A stretch of DNA of 18,800 bases, taken from the NCBI GenBank assembly GCA_009776515.1, contig WRNP01000021.1, positions 1 through 18,800 of the forward strand. Reading direction: 5' to 3'. Made by a program: the position numbers and the translations under genes. Source of the stretch: Dehalococcoidia bacterium (GTDB lineage: Bacteria > Chloroflexota > Dehalococcoidia > Dehalococcoidales > UBA1222). Below are positions 1 through 6,986 of this stretch, piece by piece; the stretch's first letter is position 1; each line of letters starts with the position of its first letter. The notes under the pieces were generated by a model, which saw only the letters and a list, made by a program, of their open reading frames with translations, was not told the DNA's origin and searched no databases.

Positions 1-1313
1 TTCTGATTGACGGCAAGGCTATCTACGAGGTCGCAATCTTTTTGCGACCGGATGATTTTCTCTCTGAGGGCAACAAGTGGATCTATCGGGCCTGCCTTAA
101 CCTGTACCAGCGCGATGAGGCCATCAACACCATCACCGTAGCCCAGGAATTGGAGCGTCTGGGACGGCTGGAGAAATGCGGCGGTGGGCCCTACCTCAAC
201 CACCTTGTATCCATCGTGCCCACTTCGCTGGATATTGAGCACTATGCCCAGATTGTCTACCGCCTGTCCATTATGCGCCAGCTGATTACCGCCGCCGAAA
301 GGATCTCGGTCATAGGCTATGAGGCCGACCCGGATGTGGTCAACTCTCTTAACCGAGCTGAGGACCTCCTCTTCCGATTGCGGCAGGAGCGTGGACGGCT
401 GGACCTCGTACATATCAAAACCATCCTGGACAAATATTTTGAGCCACCCCTCCCGGCAGAGGAAGGGCTGTCCCGCATCGCTCACATCGAAACAGGCTTT
501 ACGGGCCTTGACGGATCCCTGGGAGGACTCAAGCGCTCTGAGCTTATCATCCTCGCCGGACGCACCAGCATGGGCAAGACCAGCTTGGCTCTCAACATTG
601 CGCGCAACGCCGCCCTGGATCAAGGTGCCTGTGTGGGCATCTTCAGCCTAGAGATGTCACGCGAGTCTCTGGTGCAGCGCCTGATCTCCAGCGAAGCTGA
701 GATCAATTCGCGCACCCTGCGGCTTGGCCAGAACACCCCTGACGAAGAGCAGCGCATCATGGAGGCCCAAGGCATTCTGTCCTCGGCTGCCATCTATATT
801 GACGACTCGCCGCAGCTACGAGTTATGGAGATGCGTTCCAAAGCACGCCGCCTGCATTACGAGAACCCTTTAGATCTAATCGTGATTGACTATCTCCAAC
901 TTTTGGTGGGCGAGGGGCGCGGCGAAAACCGCGTGCAGGAGCTGGCCACAATCACCCGCGCCCTCAAGGGATTGGCCCGCGAGCTTAACGTACCCGTTGT
1001 GGCCCTCTCGCAGCTCTCCCGTGCGGTGGAGGGCCGCGCTTCACACATCCCTCAACTTTCAGACCTCCGCGAGAGCGGCTCCATTGAACAAGATGCCGAC
1101 ATCGTCCTCTTCGTGCATCGCGAAGAGGCATACTATAGGACGCAAGAGGAATGGGAACGCGAGCATTTCGGGGAGGATTTCCCCCACGGCATAGCCGACA
1201 TCATCATCGCTAAGAACCGCAATGGTCCCGTCGGCAACACCAAAGTGCGTTTCCGCCATGGCTTCACACGCTTTGAAAATATTCCCGCCGGATCGCCCAG
1301 CTATGAAGTTTGA
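1..1313 (+). CDS. dnaB: Replicative DNA helicase DnaB, 5'-truncated by the window edge
   Basis: DnaB is the hexameric 5'-3' helicase that unwinds DNA at the replication fork and interacts with primase. The frame is open from base 3 to the edge, so the true start lies outside; about 436 codons are visible, and family members are usually around 440-460 aa. The N-terminal DnaB domain is followed by the RecA-like ATPase domain. Walker A (GRTSMGKT) is at about 558-581 and Walker B (LIVIDY) at about 876-893. The SQLSR motif and the DLRESGSIEQDAD motif are intact, as is the C-terminal AKNRNGPVG segment. No intein or frameshift is seen. The stop overlaps the start of the DnaD gene by 11 bases, which suggests co-translation. 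A leftmost start codon at 42 (TTG) would cut conserved N-terminal sequence and is not the real start. Confidence 0.96.
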   Translation, partial: LIDGKAIYEVAIFLRPDDFLSEGNKWIYRACLNLYQRDEAINTITVAQELERLGRLEKCGGGPYLNHLVSIVPTSLDIEHYAQIVYRLSIMRQLITAAERISVIGYEADPDVVNSLNRAEDLLFRLRQERGRLDLVHIKTILDKYFEPPLPAEEGLSRIAHIETGFTGLDGSLGGLKRSELIILAGRTSMGKTSLALNIARNAALDQGACVGIFSLEMSRESLVQRLISSEAEINSRTLRLGQNTPDEEQRIMEAQGILSSAAIYIDDSPQLRVMEMRSKARRLHYENPLDLIVIDYLQLLVGEGRGENRVQELATITRALKGLARELNVPVVALSQLSRAVEGRASHIPQLSDLRESGSIEQDADIVLFVHREEAYYRTQEEWEREHFGEDFPHGIADIIIAKNRNGPVGNTKVRFRHGFTRFENIPAGSPSYEV

Positions 1314-1959
1314 GGGGTTTTCCGCCCACACCCGCTTCACCTCGGTGCCTGACCTCTTCATAAACCAGCTCGCCCCGCAGATGAGCGCTGCTGAGACGGT
1401 GTTGATGTTAGCCGTATTTAACATTCTCTTCAACAAGAAAGGCTATCCGCGCTACACGCTGGTAGCCGATCTGGCCACCCATCCCGCTCTTTACGGACAA
1501 GATGTCGCCACAATTATCCAGGCCGTTGTCAAGCGGGGACTCCTCCTGCCGCTTACCGCAGGAGAGGAAGTTTTCTATTTCCTCAACAACCCCGAAGGTC
1601 GGGAGGCTGTAGCCCGGGCAGAGCGAGGGGAACTGAAGCTCCTCGGAGCCAATGCAGTTAAGCCGGCACCAACCATCCCCGCCTATCCCAATATCTTCAC
1701 CTTATACGAAGAGAATATTGGGCTCCTCACCCCCATGATTGCTGAGGAGCTTAGGGATGCCCTTAACACCTATCCTGAGGAATGGTTGCGCGAGGCCTTG
1801 AGGGAAGCGGTAAGTCTGAATAAACGAAGTTGGCGCTATATCCAACGCATCTTGGAGCATTGGGTCGCCGAAGGCAAGAAGAATTATGGAACACATCGGA
1901 CAGATCCTGAAAGAGACAAGTTCGTCCGTGGGCGCTACGGCGGGCTCGTCCAGCGCTGA
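1303..1959 (+). CDS. DnaD-domain primosome protein
   Basis: This 218-aa protein belongs to the DnaD/DnaB(II) primosome family, which in Firmicutes helps bring the replicative helicase to origins or stalled forks. The N-terminal part (about residues 10-115) looks like a winged-helix replication-initiation domain. Residues 131-187 form the DnaD-like domain, beginning IFTLYEENIG and running to the RYIQRILEHW helix, with the family's Y-I-x-x-I-L-x-x-W signature. The C-terminal tail (KFVRGRYGGLVQR) resembles the conserved end of many DnaD proteins. I chose ATG 1303 because it overlaps the end of dnaB by 11 bases and gives a family-like N-terminus; no good Shine-Dalgarno is seen, so translational coupling to dnaB is likely. 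Longer in-frame starts, such as ATG 1222, lie deep inside dnaB and are unlikely. Its neighbours are helicase and loader genes, which fits a helicase-loading role. Confidence 0.85.
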   Translation: MKFEGFSAHTRFTSVPDLFINQLAPQMSAAETVLMLAVFNILFNKKGYPRYTLVADLATHPALYGQDVATIIQAVVKRGLLLPLTAGEEVFYFLNNPEGREAVARAERGELKLLGANAVKPAPTIPAYPNIFTLYEENIGLLTPMIAEELRDALNTYPEEWLREALREAVSLNKRSWRYIQRILEHWVAEGKKNYGTHRTDPERDKFVRGRYGGLVQR

Positions 1960-3259
1960 GACGCCGGACGATGGTGTTTGCCCCCATTGCCAAGGGGTGG
2001 GTTTTGTGCACCCTCTCCTCCCGAACGGCAAGCCTGACTACACCAAAGTGATTAGATGCAGTTGCACCAAAGCAGGTCGGGCGCGTAGTCTTACGCAACT
2101 AAGCAACCTCGGTGCGCTCTCAGAGCTCACGTTCGAAACACTCGCTCCCCAAGGCCTTTCGGGCAGTTCTCCTGTCCAGGCACGCTTTGAAGCGGCTTAT
2201 GTAGCCGCACGCAGATTCGCAACCGATCCTCATGGCTGGCTGGTACTGGTGGGACCCTCAGGTTCAGGCAAGACACACCTGGCCGCCGCTGTCACCTCAG
2301 AACGCCTGGCCCGTGGTGAAGCCGCCCTCTTCATCACAGCGGCTGACCTGCTGGACCATCTGCGTGCCTCATTCAGCCCGGAAAGCTTACTCCCCTACGA
2401 CCGCTTCTTTGATCAGGTCAAAAGCTCCCCGCTCCTCATCTTGGATGACCTCTCTACCAGAGCGGCCACCCCCTGGGCCCAGGAAAAATTGGATCAACTC
2501 TTAAACTACCGCTACCAGCACGAGTTGCCTACGGTCGTAACCACCGAGACCCATCCCGCCGATATGGATGAGCGCTGGCGTAGCCGTCTAGGAGATACAC
2601 GCCTGACGCAGGTTTTCCCGCTGGGGAATGAGGCCAGCGATCTTGACCTCAGTTGGCGCGATGGTTTTAAACTCCAGCAGTCCATGACTTTCGAAAGTTT
2701 CGACCATCGTCGCCTGAACCTTTCCGCCGAGGTACGTGACAACCTAGAGCGCGCCTACCGCCTGGCGCTGGACTTTGCCCATAAGCCTGAGGGCTGGCTG
2801 GTGTTCCAGGGCATGACCGGTGCAGGCAAGACACATCTTGCGGCGGCCATCGTCAACTATTGCTATCAGGCACGTCAGCCGGCCATGTTCGTAGTGGTGC
2901 CAGAGTTTTTGGATCACCTGCGCAGCAGCTTCAGCCCCGAGGCCCGCACCACTTATGACCAACTCTTTGAACGCGTGAAGACCTCTCCTCTCCTTGTGTT
3001 AGATGACTTCGGCGAACAGAGCGCCACTCCTTGGGCGCAGGAAAAGCTCTACCAGGTACTGAACTATCGCTATAACGCCCAGCTACCCACGGTGATTACC
3101 ACCTCGCGCTCGTTGGAAGAATTGGAAAGCCGCATCTCCTCACGCCTGGCCGACCGCAAAATGAGTGTTGCTTTCAACATCATGGCACCGGACTATCGGA
3201 CAGATCTCACGGGACAGGGGAAGAGGTCATACAGGCGGGGTAACCGAGGAACCGGGTAA
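1886..3259 (+). CDS. Tandem double DnaC/IstB-like AAA+ ATPase with N-terminal zinc finger; probable helicase loader
   Basis: This 457-aa protein is two DnaC/DnaI/IstB-type AAA+ modules fused in one chain. Residues 32-60 carry a CxxC...CxC cluster (Cys32, 35, 58, 60), like the zinc-binding N-terminus of helicase loaders. Module 1 has Walker A GPSGSGKT (123-130), Walker B LLILDD (183-188) and an SRLGD box VII arginine (Arg234). Module 2 has GMTGAGKT (309-316), LLVLDD (369-374) and SRLAD (Arg420). Both share the sequences GKTHLAAA, LDHLR, SFSPE and TPWAQEKL, so they arose by duplication with a unit of about 186 residues, each preceded by a TFE linker. Single-module loaders are usually 230-330 aa. 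ATG 1886 lies 74 bases inside the DnaD gene; GTG 1928 is an alternative start. Context after dnaB and dnaD supports helicase loading; an IstB-like transposition helper is less likely because no transposase is nearby. Confidence 0.85.
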   Translation: MEHIGQILKETSSSVGATAGSSSAETPDDGVCPHCQGVGFVHPLLPNGKPDYTKVIRCSCTKAGRARSLTQLSNLGALSELTFETLAPQGLSGSSPVQARFEAAYVAARRFATDPHGWLVLVGPSGSGKTHLAAAVTSERLARGEAALFITAADLLDHLRASFSPESLLPYDRFFDQVKSSPLLILDDLSTRAATPWAQEKLDQLLNYRYQHELPTVVTTETHPADMDERWRSRLGDTRLTQVFPLGNEASDLDLSWRDGFKLQQSMTFESFDHRRLNLSAEVRDNLERAYRLALDFAHKPEGWLVFQGMTGAGKTHLAAAIVNYCYQARQPAMFVVVPEFLDHLRSSFSPEARTTYDQLFERVKTSPLLVLDDFGEQSATPWAQEKLYQVLNYRYNAQLPTVITTSRSLEELESRISSRLADRKMSVAFNIMAPDYRTDLTGQGKRSYRRGNRGTG

Positions 3260-3277
3260 GAGCGCTGGTCTGCCGCG

Positions 3278-3745
3278 CTAGATTGCCGGCAGGGGGATGA
3301 TCTCATCCGTGGCGGCTAGAGCCTCTTCGTCTCTCTTGTGCTCCTCAACATATCTGACCACTTTTGCCTGCATCTTATCCACCTCGGCCTTGGAGAGACC
3401 TACCGATGGAATAATGGAGAGCTCCTGCTCCGCCGCCCCCGGCCGGCATTGCACCCCTACGCTCCAAAGTCCATTAGTGTAGCCCCGAAAAGTAAGCCTG
3501 ACCCTCGGCTCGCCCTTGGGGCCGGTATCAATGTCGTCCAACCTGATGCGAGAGAGCTGAAAGTTATCCTCTCCCAGAGGCCTCTCGCCCAAGGTAACAA
3601 TAAGCCCTATGTTGCGCTGCTGATCTTCGGTAGTACTCACCGTAAGACTACGCTGGACGGGCAACGGCGTATCTTTGGGTACGACCACGAGTGTCTTGCC
3701 TGTGCCCATGGTTATGCCCAAAGAGTACTTATTTACACTTGACAT
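3278..3745 (-). CDS. Stand-alone Hsp70 (DnaK) substrate-binding domain without ATPase domain
   Basis: The 155-aa product aligns by eye with the beta-sandwich peptide-binding half of DnaK. It starts at the YSLGI segment, followed by VPKDTPLPVQRS (DnaK: KNTTIPTKHS), VSTTEDQQ, the GERPLGEDN loop, GPKGEPRVRLTF (DnaK: APRGMPQIEVTF), NGLWSVGVQ, and GLSKAEVDKM (DnaK: GLNEDEIQKM), ending early in the helical lid. No nucleotide-binding domain lies upstream or in the other frames nearby. ATG 3745 is chosen over an upstream in-frame TTG (3769) because AGGGAG precedes it by six bases and a consensus promoter fits a leader of about 20 bases. It is convergent with the tandem ATPase gene, 18 bases away. It could be a holdase, an adaptor or a client-mimicking regulator; function is not known from sequence. 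The intact frame and promoter argue against a decayed dnaK. Confidence 0.8.
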   Translation of the reverse strand: MSSVNKYSLGITMGTGKTLVVVPKDTPLPVQRSLTVSTTEDQQRNIGLIVTLGERPLGEDNFQLSRIRLDDIDTGPKGEPRVRLTFRGYTNGLWSVGVQCRPGAAEQELSIIPSVGLSKAEVDKMQAKVVRYVEEHKRDEEALAATDEIIPLPAI

Positions 3746-3771
3746 GGATTGCTCCCTGTAACCTAACATGC

Positions 3772-3800
3772 AATGTAAACAACTTCGCCCCCTGTGTCAA
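3772..3800 (-). promoter_or_regulatory. Consensus housekeeping-sigma promoter of the orphan Hsp70-domain gene
   Basis: Read on the minus strand, a perfect -35 TTGACA (3795-3800) is followed by a 17-base spacer and a -10 TACATT (3772-3777, four of six). The predicted start of transcription is near 3765, leaving a leader of about 20 bases that contains the AGGGAG ribosome-binding site of ATG 3745. No CIRCE-like inverted repeat was seen, so typical HrcA heat-shock control is not evident here. Confidence 0.65.
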
Positions 3801-3863
3801 GCCAACATGGGTTGCCTGTATTGAAGCCATCAAGAATATGCATTGCTAATACATATCTCTAAC

Positions 3864-3918
3864 TGTTAAAATATGCCTGTGAATGTTAAAGATACATTTC
3901 CATGCGTTGACATATAAT
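3864..3918 (+). promoter_or_regulatory. Possible promoter with two TGTTAAA direct repeats
   Basis: A perfect -10 hexamer TATAAT (3913-3918) lies about 25 bases before ATG 3944, but no good -35 is at the usual distance. Instead TGTTAAA occurs twice (3864-3870 and 3884-3890), exactly 20 bases apart, about two helical turns, and the second copy abuts the -35 position. This is the layout of an activator site replacing a weak -35. A TTGACA at 3907-3912 directly abuts the -10 and cannot serve as its -35. Confidence 0.4.
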
Positions 3919-3943
3919 AAAGCATCTGCACAGGGGGGACTTT

Positions 3944-4291
3944 ATGTTCAACGAAATTTGCATATACGAAGCGAAGATAGAAAAGCAAGAAGAAATCGAA
4001 GCTTTGATGCAAGAGGTTGCCGAATTCTATATGACACAACCGGGCGTCATTGACGTTAAGTATATCAAGAGAACGCACCGTCAAAAAGATTTTAACGCCG
4101 TGAAAGCTGGAGAGCCACCCGTCAGACTAACTCGGTATATCGGGAAAGTCACCTATATGCTTTATATGGTTTTGGAAAATGAACAATCCCATGCGAATTT
4201 GTGTGTTGTTGCGTTGGAAAAGTTTTATAAACGCTGGAACCGTTGCTTGACTACCATGCCGAAAATATACCTAGGTGAAAATATCGTATAA
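3944..4291 (+). CDS. Small hypothetical protein, possibly a dimeric alpha/beta-barrel (ABM-like) fold
   Basis: This 115-aa soluble protein has no signal peptide or membrane segment. ATG 3944 is preceded by a strong AGGGGGGAC ribosome-binding site. The pattern of an N-terminal strand (EICIYEAKI), a Glu-rich helix (residues about 13-31), PGVIDVKYIKRTHR and a second strand (KVTYMLYMVLE) followed by a helix resembles small antibiotic-biosynthesis-monooxygenase-like ferredoxin-fold proteins. I see no catalytic residues that would prove enzyme activity. The gene is visibly more AT-rich than its neighbours and uses more A/T-ending codons, suggesting later acquisition. It stands alone between its own promoter-like region and a small terminator-like hairpin. 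I do not recognise its function. Confidence 0.7.
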   Translation: MFNEICIYEAKIEKQEEIEALMQEVAEFYMTQPGVIDVKYIKRTHRQKDFNAVKAGEPPVRLTRYIGKVTYMLYMVLENEQSHANLCVVALEKFYKRWNRCLTTMPKIYLGENIV

Positions 4292-4323
4292 AAAACAGGG
4301 TGTAGAAGAGCAAATATTTACTT

Positions 4324-4341
4324 GCACCAGAGGTGCCTTTT
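4324..4341 (+). terminator. Short Rho-independent terminator-like hairpin
   Basis: GCACC (4324-4328) pairs with GGTGC (4332-4336) across an AGA loop and is followed by CTTTT (4337-4341). It lies 33 bases after the stop of the small AT-rich gene. The stem is only five base pairs and the T-run four, so termination may be partial. Confidence 0.45.
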
Positions 4342-4353
4342 GACTAAAAATGG

Positions 4354-4365
4354 GTCCGCAAGGAC
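4354..4365 (+). promoter_or_regulatory. GNRA-capped hairpin holding the HNH gene's ribosome-binding site
   Basis: GTCC (4354-4357) and GGAC (4362-4365) form a four-pair stem capped by a GCAA tetraloop. The AGGA at 4361-4364, the best Shine-Dalgarno for the start at 4375, lies in the loop and 3' arm. The stem is short, so the effect on translation would be mild and the structure may be chance. Confidence 0.3.
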
Positions 4366-4374
4366 GGGTGCGTA

Positions 4375-4899
4375 GTGTTGACAAACAGTCCGGTGCTGGT
4401 ACTTAACCAAAGCTACGAACCCCTTAACATCTGCCCTGCCAAACGGGCTCTCGCCCTAGTAATATCTGGCAAGGCCGAAATGCTCGAAAACGGCCTGGGT
4501 TGCGTCCGTACGTCCAGCGCTTCTTATGCCATCCCCTCGGTCATTAAATTGGAATACATCATCCGTCGCCCACGGGCCGAAAGAAAGCTGACACGGGTCG
4601 GCGTTTTTCACCGCGACGGCTACGTTTGCCAGTACTGCGGGCGCGGGGGAGAGCTTACCATCGACCATGTCATACCTCGCTTCCGAGGCGGCCAACATCT
4701 CTGGGACAATGTGGTTGCCTGCTGCATCCCCTGCAACCGCAAAAAAGCAGGCCAAACGCTTGAACAGTCAGGCATGAAATTGAAGAGACCTCCGGTCAAA
4801 CCCCACGGCGGCTACGGCTTTATTATCCCCCGCCGCTACCAGAACCAATTGGAGAGGTGGCGCAAATACCTACCCCAATATATAGCCTGCCTATCCTAG
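4375..4899 (+). CDS. HNH endonuclease family protein
   Basis: The 174-aa protein contains a compact HNH nuclease domain. The zinc knuckles are CQYC (Cys85, Cys88) and CIPC (Cys117, Cys120); the catalytic DH pair is Asp97-His98 in LTIDHVIPRFRGG, with Asn112 in the middle position of the fold. The N-terminal 75 residues begin with the VLVLNQSYEPLNI motif typical of a widespread chromosomal HNH family that is not linked to phage. The start is GTG 4375, with AGGA ten bases upstream; the adjacent TTG 4378 is an alternative. No methyltransferase or phage terminase gene is near, so restriction or packaging roles are not supported. It converges on the ricT operon with a 16-base gap. The substrate is unknown. 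Confidence 0.9.
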   Translation: MLTNSPVLVLNQSYEPLNICPAKRALALVISGKAEMLENGLGCVRTSSASYAIPSVIKLEYIIRRPRAERKLTRVGVFHRDGYVCQYCGRGGELTIDHVIPRFRGGQHLWDNVVACCIPCNRKKAGQTLEQSGMKLKRPPVKPHGGYGFIIPRRYQNQLERWRKYLPQYIACLS

Positions 4900-4915
4900 G
4901 TAAGCTGGGCACACC

Positions 4916-5872
4916 CTAAGGGGCACCAATCTCCGTTTCTGGAACCTCAGCGGAAGCGTTGGCTACTTGAACCGACAGGGGTGGCACTGGGTTTTGGGGA
5001 GTTGATGCTGGCTCGGGGCCACGTTGCGATGCCGAGGTACGCCTCGCCCGAGGTGAATCCAGCACCCTCACTCGCACCAAAGGAATCTCAAGCCTAGCCC
5101 CTGTTTCATACTCCACTAAAACCTTCTCCCCCAGCGCATTATGGCCAACGATAATCCCCGCCCCAGCATCGGTCATAACCGAGGTACCCTCTCGAGGCAT
5201 TTTTTCTTTTATCTCGCGGTACTGTTCACATTCATAGCCAAGGCAGCAAAGTAGCCGCCCGCACACACCGGAGATCTTCATGGGATTGAGCGGCAAATCC
5301 TGGGTCTTAGCCATCTTAATGGAGACAGGATTGAAATCCGAAAGGAACCGGGCACAGCAGAACTCACGCCCGCAACGCCCATAGCCGCCAAGGATCTTAG
5401 CCTCATCACGAGGTCCTATTTGGCGGAGCTCAACCCTAACATGGAACTTGTGCCCCAATTCGCGCACCAACTCGCGGAAGTCCACCCGTCCCTCAGCCCC
5501 AAAATAAACGGTGAGATGAGCCTCATCTAGGCTGTACTCCGCCGAGACGAGCTTCATAGGCAACTCCAATCGGCTAATTATCTCAGCGCACTCGGCGAGG
5601 ACCAAGCGTTCTTTATCTTTGAGACCTGCAGATTTTTGGATATCCCCTGCCGTAGCCATCCTCAGCACCGACTTTAGCGAGGTCTCGCCTTCACCATCTC
5701 TAACCACCACCGCTTCGCCCAGTTCTTGGCCGCGCACGGTATCCACCACCACCCACTCCCCGGGCTTAATGTCAAGCTGCCCCGCATCAAAATCGTAAAC
5801 TTTGCCGTGAAGTCGAAAACGAACGCCAACGATATACATCTCAGAACCTGCCAGATGACCAAGATCCGGCAA
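4916..5872 (-). CDS. ricT: PSP1/RicT family regulatory protein
   Basis: This 318-aa protein is a RicT (YaaT, PSP1 C-terminal domain) homologue. In Bacillus, RicT forms an iron-sulfur complex with RicA and RicF that promotes RNase Y-dependent mRNA processing; whether those partners exist here cannot be seen. The PSP1 core includes GVRF...VYDFDAG, the DFRELVRELG segment and the cysteine-rich part GGYGRCGREFCC (Cys167, 172, 173) and SGVCGRLLCCLGYEC (Cys204, 209, 210, 215), which match the family's cluster-binding cysteines. The last 45 residues are a Pro/Ala/Ser-rich disordered tail. TTG 5872 has a good GAGGG site; ATG 5839 also has AGG upstream and gives the more typical MYIVGVRF start. It follows holB by 67 bases, a common RicT neighbourhood. 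Confidence 0.9.
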   Translation of the reverse strand: MPDLGHLAGSEMYIVGVRFRLHGKVYDFDAGQLDIKPGEWVVVDTVRGQELGEAVVVRDGEGETSLKSVLRMATAGDIQKSAGLKDKERLVLAECAEIISRLELPMKLVSAEYSLDEAHLTVYFGAEGRVDFRELVRELGHKFHVRVELRQIGPRDEAKILGGYGRCGREFCCARFLSDFNPVSIKMAKTQDLPLNPMKISGVCGRLLCCLGYECEQYREIKEKMPREGTSVMTDAGAGIIVGHNALGEKVLVEYETGARLEIPLVRVRVLDSPRARRTSASQRGPEPASTPQNPVPPLSVQVANASAEVPETEIGAP

Positions 5873-5939
5873 GCTTACCCTCTTTTCATCATTAACTTGC
5901 CCAAAACGGAAAGCCGCTCCGTCGAAGCCACTCTTTAGA

Positions 5940-6968
5940 TTACCCTTTCACCCTCACTTTGTCCACCAGGGGCATGTCCAGCATGAGAGCCTCCATGGCC
6001 AGGCGGGGGCTAACGTTGCGCTCTACCCACCCCCGCGCTTCGGTTATGGTGTCTACGAACGTCCGGATATGGGCTAGCTCCAACAACCGGCTCACAGCCA
6101 CGATTTTCTCTTGGTAGTCAAAATTGAGAATGCCCTCGGAACAACCCAGTCGGGAAAGCAGCAGGTCGCGCCATAATCCCTGCCAGCCGCAAATTACCTC
6201 GGCGACTTCGCTACGCCCCTGGGCACCCTTACCAGACAGCTCTTCCGCCGCCTCAAAGCGCTCCTCATAGCCCTGGCGGATAAGCCCCAGCAGCCTTTCC
6301 AATCTCTCCGCTCGCTGGATAAGGGACTCTTCCTGCTCCAAGGCCGCAAGAGCCCAACCGGGCGCACCGTCCGCCAGGCGCGAGAGCAGACTGGCCTTGT
6401 CTGGGGATAGGCCGCGACTCAAGAGAAGCTCTTCTATCTCCTCGGCCGGCACTCTCCCAAAGACTAGGCGCTGGCATCGAGAGACTATCGTCTCCGGCAC
6501 CGCTCCCGGGCTGGGGGCGAGAAGGATAAGCAGCACCTTTGGCAACGGCTCTTCCAGGGTTTTCAGGAGAGAATTAGCCGCCGCCTCGTTCAGAAGCTCC
6601 GCCTGTTCAAAGATAAAGACGCGGGTGCGCCCCTCATACGGCGGCAGGCTAGCCCAGTGTTGGAGGGCGCGAATCTGGTCAACCACAAGTTCGCTCTTGG
6701 CTTTTTTATCCTCAGCCTCATCGGCCGTAAGTAGCCTTAGCACCTGGACATCGGGATGGTTCCGAGCGGAGATCCTGAGGCAGGAAGAGCATTCACCACA
6801 GGGAGCATCTGAGCCTAGGCAATTCACCGCTTGGGCAAGCAGGAGCGCCGCAGTCATCTTGCCCACCTGTCTTGGGCCGGTGAAAAGATAAGCATGGGAG
6901 AGCGCGTCTTTTTCCAAGCTGCGCCTAAGGTAAGACATCACCCGTTCATGGCCGATAATGGACCACAT
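5940..6968 (-). CDS. holB: DNA polymerase III delta-prime subunit
   Basis: The 342-aa protein is the delta-prime clamp-loader subunit, which works with DnaX and delta to load the beta clamp. The AAA+ core starts at residue 1 with WSIIGHERV. The P-loop region GPRQVGKM (31-38) has Met where ATP-binding subunits have Ser or Thr, which fits the non-hydrolysing role of delta-prime. A zinc module follows with Cys50, 57, 60 and 63. The SRC motif (163-165), which provides the arginine finger to the neighbouring DnaX ATP site, is intact, as is the NSLLKTLEEP segment. ATG 6968 is preceded by GGGAGAG. It lies 18 bases after lysA and 67 before ricT in one operon. Length is normal. Confidence 0.93.
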   Translation of the reverse strand: MWSIIGHERVMSYLRRSLEKDALSHAYLFTGPRQVGKMTAALLLAQAVNCLGSDAPCGECSSCLRISARNHPDVQVLRLLTADEAEDKKAKSELVVDQIRALQHWASLPPYEGRTRVFIFEQAELLNEAAANSLLKTLEEPLPKVLLILLAPSPGAVPETIVSRCQRLVFGRVPAEEIEELLLSRGLSPDKASLLSRLADGAPGWALAALEQEESLIQRAERLERLLGLIRQGYEERFEAAEELSGKGAQGRSEVAEVICGWQGLWRDLLLSRLGCSEGILNFDYQEKIVAVSRLLELAHIRTFVDTITEARGWVERNVSPRLAMEALMLDMPLVDKVRVKG

Positions 6969-6986
6969 GACTACTCTCCCGATGGC

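Noticed and set aside
3261..3279. AGCGC...GCGCT inverted repeat as a bidirectional terminator between convergent genes
   Set aside because: The stem is only five pairs with a nine-base loop and no T-run on either side.
3278..3745. Decayed dnaK pseudogene
   Set aside because: The frame is intact, a consensus promoter and ribosome site fit the start, and no ATPase-domain remnant lies upstream.
5873..5944. N-terminal extension of RicT upstream of TTG 5872
   Set aside because: The frame is open back into holB but contains no start codon there and no family sequence.
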